5,876 nt of DNA from Acidobacteriota bacterium (GTDB taxonomy: Bacteria > Acidobacteriota > Polarisedimenticolia > Gp22-AA2), in NCBI GenBank assembly GCA_027297005.1, contig JAPUIN010000257.1, forward strand, positions 1 through 5,876. Reading direction: 5' to 3'. Position 1 is the stretch's first letter. Each line of letters starts with the position of its first letter. Under the pieces are notes generated by a model, which was given only the letters and a program-made list of their open reading frames with translations, searched no databases and was not told the DNA's origin. A program made the translations under genes and the position numbers. Below are positions 5,209-5,876 of the stretch, piece after piece.

Positions 5209-5876
5209 GAAAGTTCGGCGAACGATTGGTCGAGGATCTCGACCGCCTTGTCGATATCGGAATCGCTCGCGATCAGGGGGGGCGACAGCCGGATCGTCGA
5301 GCTGCCGCAGGGGAGGGTGAGCAGCCCGCGCTTGAAAGCGAGGCGTATTAGCTCGGTCCGCTCGGCAGGGGCCGGTTTGCGGTTTTCACGATCCTTCACG
5401 ATCTCGATGCCGACCATCAGGCCGAGTCCCCGGACGTCGCCGATGCGGGAATGCTTCTTCTGCAGCCCGCGCAGACCGTTCATGAGCCTCCCGCCGGTTC
5501 GGGCGGCGTTCTTCATCAGCCCATTTTCGAGCAGCCGGAGCGTCGCGAGGGCCGCCGCGCACGACACGGGATTGCCTCCGAACGTCGATCCATGGCCGCC
5601 GTCATTCCATGTCATCACCTCGTCCCGGGCGAGGACCGCCGAGAGCGGCATCCCGGAGGCGATTCATTTGGCAAGGATGATCATGTCGGGATCGATCCCG
5701 TAGTGCTCCAGCGCACACATCCGGCCGGTCCGTCCCATCCCGCTCTGCACTTCGTCGGCGATCAGGAGGATGCCGTGTTCGCGACAGAGAGACTGGATCT
5801 TCTGGAGAAACTGGGGGTGCGGGGGCACGAAGCCGCCCTCGCCAAGCACCGGCTCGACGATGACCGCCGCCACTTC
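5205..5876 (-). pseudogene. class III aminotransferase, C-terminal part, interrupted by in-frame TGA
   Basis: PLP-dependent class III aminotransferase of the acetylornithine/4-aminobutyrate type. The gene enters from the right edge, where its frame is open, and ends at TAA 5207-5205: 224 codons, including an internal TGA at 5666-5664. Before the TGA are EPVLGEGGFVPP, then LLIADEVQSGMGRTG with the aspartate (codon 5756-5754) that contacts the PLP ring nitrogen, and DMIILAK ending in the PLP-binding lysine (codon 5669-5667). After the TGA the same frame continues with IASGMPLSAV, HGSTFGGNP with the phosphate-contacting threonine (5585-5583), and STIRLSPPL, the substrate-carboxylate arginine region. 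Both sides are fully family-like and in one frame, so one base change (for example GGA or TCA to TGA) explains the break. If the stop is real, the product lacks the C-terminal small domain. The downstream ATG 5651 cannot rescue activity, because the lysine is upstream. Substrate cannot be told from this part. Sequence error or readthrough remain possible. Confidence 0.85.

Noticed and set aside
5664..5666. Genetic code with TGA as glycine or tryptophan
   Set aside because: TGA ends def, cysS, the sigma, the anti-sigma, the Spy-like gene and yraN at positions where the families end, four of them in stop/start overlaps. One internal TGA does not outweigh that.
5620..5666. TGA read as selenocysteine
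   Set aside because: The family has no cysteine or selenocysteine after the PLP lysine. The downstream RNA offers only a short GCCG-CUCU-CGGC hairpin, not a convincing bacterial SECIS. A search for selA/selB/selC in the genome would settle it.

Overview
The window is a GC-rich stretch of bacterial chromosome. A periplasmic-type protein with a signal peptide, next to an ECF sigma factor and a membrane-anchored zinc-finger anti-sigma factor, suggests a Gram-negative (diderm) bacterium. Stops are TGA for the first six genes, GTG starts are common, both tRNA genes encode their 3' CCA, and nothing suggests a non-standard genetic code. I cannot assign a phylum from the sequence alone.

Layout. (1) Positions 1-1720, + strand: housekeeping translation genes. 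The 3' end of peptide deformylase (def) overlaps a complete cysteinyl-tRNA synthetase (cysS) by four bases. (2) Positions 1811-4071, + strand: a tightly packed four-gene set made of an ECF sigma factor, its probable zinc-binding transmembrane anti-sigma factor, an exported Spy/CpxP-like helical protein, and a YraN (UPF0102) nuclease-fold protein. Two of the three junctions are 4-base stop/start overlaps and the third is a gap of about 37 bases, so the set reads as one operon. The first three genes look like an envelope-stress module: sigma factor, membrane anti-sigma, periplasmic sensor or chaperone. (3) Positions 4072-4537: two single tRNA genes, tRNA-Gly(GCC) and tRNA-Cys(GCA), each with its own TTGACAGG-type promoter, and with a rho-independent terminator after the glycine tRNA. 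(4) Positions 4618-5208, + strand: an unrecognised single-pass membrane protein just downstream of tRNA-Cys. (5) Positions 5205-5876, - strand: the C-terminal part of a class III PLP-dependent aminotransferase that runs off the right edge and is interrupted by an in-frame TGA directly after the PLP-binding lysine. It ends tail-to-tail with the membrane protein gene and overlaps it by four bases.

Most of the window is ordinary chromosomal core. The most striking point is the in-frame TGA next to the catalytic lysine of the aminotransferase; it is most simply a nonsense mutation or a sequence error. The most biologically suggestive point is the sigma/anti-sigma/Spy-like cassette with yraN translationally coupled to it. 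I found no CRISPR array, insertion sequence, phage gene or convincing new defence system.
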